From assembly GCA_023091735.1 (NCBI GenBank), contig JALKBU010001121.1, positions 1 to 16,422 of the forward strand: DNA of 16,422 nt. The letters are read 5' to 3'. Both the position numbers and the translations under genes were made by a program. Below, piece after piece: positions 13,150-16,422 of this stretch. This DNA is from Trichomonas tenax (Eukaryota; Parabasalia; Trichomonadida; Trichomonadidae). The stretch's first letter is position 1, and each line of letters opens with the position of its first letter. Under the pieces are notes generated by a model, which saw only the letters and a list, made by a program, of their open reading frames with translations, did not search any database and was not told the origin of the DNA.

Positions 13150-15855
13150 ATGGAGGAAGCAATTCAAGGTGTTACGTCATTATTGTCAAATTACCTTGAT
13201 GCAAATCCGGAAATTCGCGAACCAGCGCTAAATCAGCTCGAACAGTTGATAAATGAAAATCGAGAATATTTGATTCAAGTTCTAATAGAGATTATAGCAC
13301 GAACATCAGATGAGCGTATCATAGTGTCCGCAACTACAATACTTACGAGATCTATTTCATACGTTCAGTCGACATATCAACAATTAATCGACATTTGCAA
13401 TCCAAATAACATCAATGGAATCTTTTCGAAATTAGTGCAAGTAAGTAGTCAACTAATTCAAGCACAAAATGTCGTTTTAAGAAATAATACATCGAAAATT
13501 CTTGCTTCTCTTTTTGCTTTAACGACAGGAACCGATACAACAGTATTAAACATGATGAAACAACTAGCTCTTGCCGATTCTTCCTATGAAGTACAAAATA
13601 ATGCATTAGAAACATATATCAATATTCTATTACTGCCGAATATACAAATAATGACTCAAAGCCCAGTATTAATCGAACTTACATCTTATTTCTTTGATAT
13701 TTGCACACAAATTATTAATATGTCATATTCTAGTGAAGATATTGCGATAGAAACTCTAAAGATAACTTCCACTAAATTATTGACGCAAATCTTCGAAACA
13801 ATTCCATATATCATCGAAAAGCATCACGCTGATCAAATTTTACAGGTTATGCCCGAGTCTTTGAAATATCCTTCAAATGATTTATTTGCTTGTTTGAACA
13901 CTTTATTGTATGAAATGACAACAAGTTCGATTTATGTTCATGCCGCTGATTTCTTTCCAACGATTTTGAAATATACGGAAATATCGCTTTCTATGGAAGA
14001 TCAGACATTTTCAGTTCACGCTGTCAACTTAATTATGAGAATTGCCGAATTTGAAACAAAATACATCCAAAATGCAAGATTTTACAACGATATTGCGAGA
14101 CCAAAGCAATACAGTCTCAATAACTTCCAAGGAATTATTTCTAATAGCTGTGTAGAATTATTGCCAAAGCTTCTCGAAATTATGCAACGTTATGATGTAA
14201 ATGATACCAGATGTGAAGTCAAAGGCGAAGAACCAATTCAATCCGTCGCTGCTTACACAATACAAAAGATGTTTATGGCGGCTCCAGACAAAGTATTTGA
14301 ATTCATTAAAATGGTCGTTCCACAACTTATTGATTCTGAGTTATGGTCAATTAGCCATAGTGCTGTAATGCTTATAGCAGCTATCTGCGTTCAGCCTGTT
14401 CTTCCACAAGATAATGCAGCAAGCGAAAATATTACAAAAGAATATAATGCATATTATGAATTTGCTTTTCAATTCAAGGACTTTTTGATAAATGAAGCAA
14501 AGAAATTCGATATCCCTCAACTCAGAGATTCAGCTCTTTTCACGTTGGCTCGTGTTTATAGGTTTAATAGTGGGATTTTCAAATATAATACACTTCTTCT
14601 TAAGCAAATGTTTGATGAGATTATTCCCCTCATGGCTGTTGATGAGAATACACCTGAATTCATATGCGAGCATATTCTTGTATTGCTTGGATACGCATGC
14701 AGTCAGTTGAATATCGGAATGTATCAAAATCCAATGAATGCGGAACTCTATACAACTTGCAATGAAGTTATTGAGTCAATTAAACTAACAAACACAGCTG
14801 CAGATTCTCCAACGCTTTTCCTCATGGCATGCGATACAAAGCAAAGGCTTTTTGATGCATTGCCATACAGACTATATTCTGAAAGTGGAATCGTTTATTC
14901 ATACATAGAAACAATTATTAATGCCATTCAAGATATGACAGCAGGAAAGATTTTGTATCCACTAAACACTAGGGATCCATCTGCAGTTATTGGAGGCCTT
15001 TGTGCAGAATTATCCAATATAATGAACACAAAGATGCCAATGGATTTATCTGAGTATGCTGAGAATATTGTTAATGTTTTATTGCAGTTCTGTGGAGATC
15101 CAAACGCATTTCATTTCCAACATGTTGTTACAGCAATTACAAGACTTCTTCTTAAAGTTTCAAATGGAATTGAAACGCTCATTGCAAATACTCCATTGCT
15201 CGAAAAAATAGATTCTGGTATTCACTCAATGAACAATGAAACAATTGTTTCATGTTGTAATATGATAAGACTTCTTTTCCAGAAACACAATGAAAAAATG
15301 AATGATTTCCGCACAGGTTTTGCAACAACACTAGTTGCTGCAATCCAAAATGATGAAGATTATAACCATCGTCTCAATTATTTCCATGCTTTATCTCAAG
15401 TAGTTTTCGTTGGCGAAGTTTCCAGCACAACAATCGAAGCTGATGATGTCTCAAATTTCGAAATGTTTCTCGAAATGTTAAAATTTTGCGTCAATGGCTT
15501 TGCTGCAAACGGATACGACAGACTTTATTATGCAGAATTGAATGAACATATTATACTGATAGCAGAGTCAGTTTGCAACATCTGTGTGACATATGGAGAA
15601 GTTATTAAAACAGGTTATTCGAAAGCCTTCCAGGATACAATTCTTGAACTATCCAAGAAGATTTTATACATGCCATCGGAGAAAGCTCTGAGAAGGTATC
15701 TCAGAATGTTTAACAGTATTATTCTTATAACAACACGACAAGTGAACAGAATTCTGAATAACAGAAAGAACATACAAGTTATACGTATGGCTATAACTAA
15801 TCCAGAGTTAAGAGAAGATGCTTTCGACACCCTTAATAGAATCGGTCAAGTTTAA
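13150..15855 (+). CDS. Importin-beta-like karyopherin (HEAT-repeat nuclear import receptor)
   Basis: This single 901-residue frame is almost entirely helical repeats, close to the usual length of importin-beta (about 870-880). The N-terminus (MEEAIQGVTSLLSNYLDANPEIREPALNQLEQL) fits the importin-beta N-terminal HEAT repeats, where RanGTP binds. Around residue 360-420 the run EPIQSVAAYTIQKMF, then FIKMVVPQLID and SELWSISHSAVMLIAAI, matches the family's central region. There W and the following Ala-rich helix belong to the repeat next to the acidic loop. Importin-beta carries cargo, often through importin-alpha, into the nucleus. Assignment to the beta-1 class rather than another karyopherin is from length and repeat order only. 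The start is the first ATG after an A-rich leader. An AATAAA lies 28 bases after the TAA, at 15883-15888. Confidence 0.78.
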   Translation: MEEAIQGVTSLLSNYLDANPEIREPALNQLEQLINENREYLIQVLIEIIARTSDERIIVSATTILTRSISYVQSTYQQLIDICNPNNINGIFSKLVQVSSQLIQAQNVVLRNNTSKILASLFALTTGTDTTVLNMMKQLALADSSYEVQNNALETYINILLLPNIQIMTQSPVLIELTSYFFDICTQIINMSYSSEDIAIETLKITSTKLLTQIFETIPYIIEKHHADQILQVMPESLKYPSNDLFACLNTLLYEMTTSSIYVHAADFFPTILKYTEISLSMEDQTFSVHAVNLIMRIAEFETKYIQNARFYNDIARPKQYSLNNFQGIISNSCVELLPKLLEIMQRYDVNDTRCEVKGEEPIQSVAAYTIQKMFMAAPDKVFEFIKMVVPQLIDSELWSISHSAVMLIAAICVQPVLPQDNAASENITKEYNAYYEFAFQFKDFLINEAKKFDIPQLRDSALFTLARVYRFNSGIFKYNTLLLKQMFDEIIPLMAVDENTPEFICEHILVLLGYACSQLNIGMYQNPMNAELYTTCNEVIESIKLTNTAADSPTLFLMACDTKQRLFDALPYRLYSESGIVYSYIETIINAIQDMTAGKILYPLNTRDPSAVIGGLCAELSNIMNTKMPMDLSEYAENIVNVLLQFCGDPNAFHFQHVVTAITRLLLKVSNGIETLIANTPLLEKIDSGIHSMNNETIVSCCNMIRLLFQKHNEKMNDFRTGFATTLVAAIQNDEDYNHRLNYFHALSQVVFVGEVSSTTIEADDVSNFEMFLEMLKFCVNGFAANGYDRLYYAELNEHIILIAESVCNICVTYGEVIKTGYSKAFQDTILELSKKILYMPSEKALRRYLRMFNSIILITTRQVNRILNNRKNIQVIRMAITNPELREDAFDTLNRIGQV

Positions 15856-16422
15856 TTTTTTTATTTTATAAATTTTGTAATGAATAAATATATTATTTTT
15901 GAATATATATCATATCAATGTTAAAAAAATCCATCCTTTGAACTAATACAGACGATAACTGTAGATTTGATAAAAATATTTCAATGAGTTTCAAACTATA
16001 ATAACTAAATTCATTTATAGATTCATAAGAAATTGAATGAATTATATATGAAATCTCAATAATTTAAAAATTTTAAAATTCTTGAAATTATTTTGATGAA
16101 TCTTGAGCCCCAATGACTAAATTTATTCATAATTTTATGAATTACTAAGTTCTGTACTTACTAAATTTAAAAAATTCTAAAAAATTAAATTTCATAAAAT
16201 GTATTGATGAATTTTGAACCATATCAACATAATTTATTAATATTTTTATGAAATATAAAGGGAAATAATGACTAAATCCAAAAATCTTCATAAATTTGGG
16301 AAAATTTTTCCTTCTGCGGTGTAGTCCCGCGACCTTCATAACTTTTTATCTGATCAATATTTTTTCGATTTGAAAGTACTTTCATGTACATATTGATAGT
16401 TGTCTATCCAGTGGTGTAAGTG
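15856..16422. repeat. 3' flank with degenerate AT-rich repeats
   Basis: From about 16005 to 16290 a unit of roughly 110-140 bases recurs about two and a half times in degraded form. Its landmarks are ACTAAATT(C/T)ATT near its start, TTTAAAA(A)ATT(C/T)TAAAA in the middle, and TGATGAAT(C/T)TTGA(G/A)CC near its end (about 16096 and 16206). A short GC-rich hairpin (GCGG, 7-base loop, CCGC) lies at about 16316-16330. No gene is visible. A minus-strand frame at 16145-16339 merely reads through the repeats. Confidence 0.4.

Noticed and set aside
9609..15855. Whole-genome reassignment of TGA or TAG
   Set aside because: Two long conserved genes contain no in-frame TGA or TAG and use TGG for tryptophan, so the stops in the element are better explained locally.
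1..16422. CRISPR array, rRNA or prokaryotic operon
   Set aside because: No regularly spaced repeats, no rRNA-like conserved stretch, and the gene content is eukaryotic.

Overview
The window looks like nuclear DNA of a parabasalid protist, most likely a Tritrichomonas-type trichomonad. The grounds are AT-rich, intron-poor DNA, a Maverick/Polinton-type protein-primed DNA polymerase, a BspA-like leucine-rich-repeat surface gene, and ordinary eukaryotic proteins (importin-beta, WD40, PFU and PP2C domains) in single uninterrupted frames. The species call is inference.

Left part (1 to about 4140): a decayed piece of a Maverick/Polinton, with all genes on the minus strand. In minus-strand reading order it holds the tail of a small gene duplicated at the element's apparent edge, a small gene (3760-4026), an intact 366-residue protein of unknown function, a 118-residue protein, the N-terminal 610 codons of a family B DNA polymerase, and the start of another gene running off the left edge. 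Each start codon has a TTTATTTTTTTATTT-like element just upstream. Three genes keep one frame throughout but carry in-frame TGA or TAG codons (six in all), with no frameshift and no internal TAA.

Middle part (4141 to about 9490): long AT-rich spacer with a cluster of three small hairpins (5254-5347) that may be an RNA gene. Next come a minus-strand gene for a type I membrane protein with an alpha-toroid, glycosidase-like ectodomain, then a frameshifted BspA-like LRR pseudogene. An open frame without a start codon lies at 9274-9489.

Right part (9609 to 16422): two intact plus-strand housekeeping-type genes flank a glycosyltransferase family 31-like pseudogene. The first (9609-11729) joins an N-terminal WD40 propeller, a PFU ubiquitin-binding domain as in PLAA/Doa1/Ufd3, and a complete PP2C phosphatase domain. 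This architecture is the most interesting item in the window, because the PUL domain that normally follows PFU and binds Cdc48/p97 is replaced by a phosphatase. The second (13150-15855) is an importin-beta-like HEAT-repeat karyopherin. The right edge holds degenerate AT-rich repeats.

There is no operon logic. The region is a mosaic of mobile-element debris, decayed surface-protein genes and intact cellular genes, as expected for a repeat-rich parabasalid genome.
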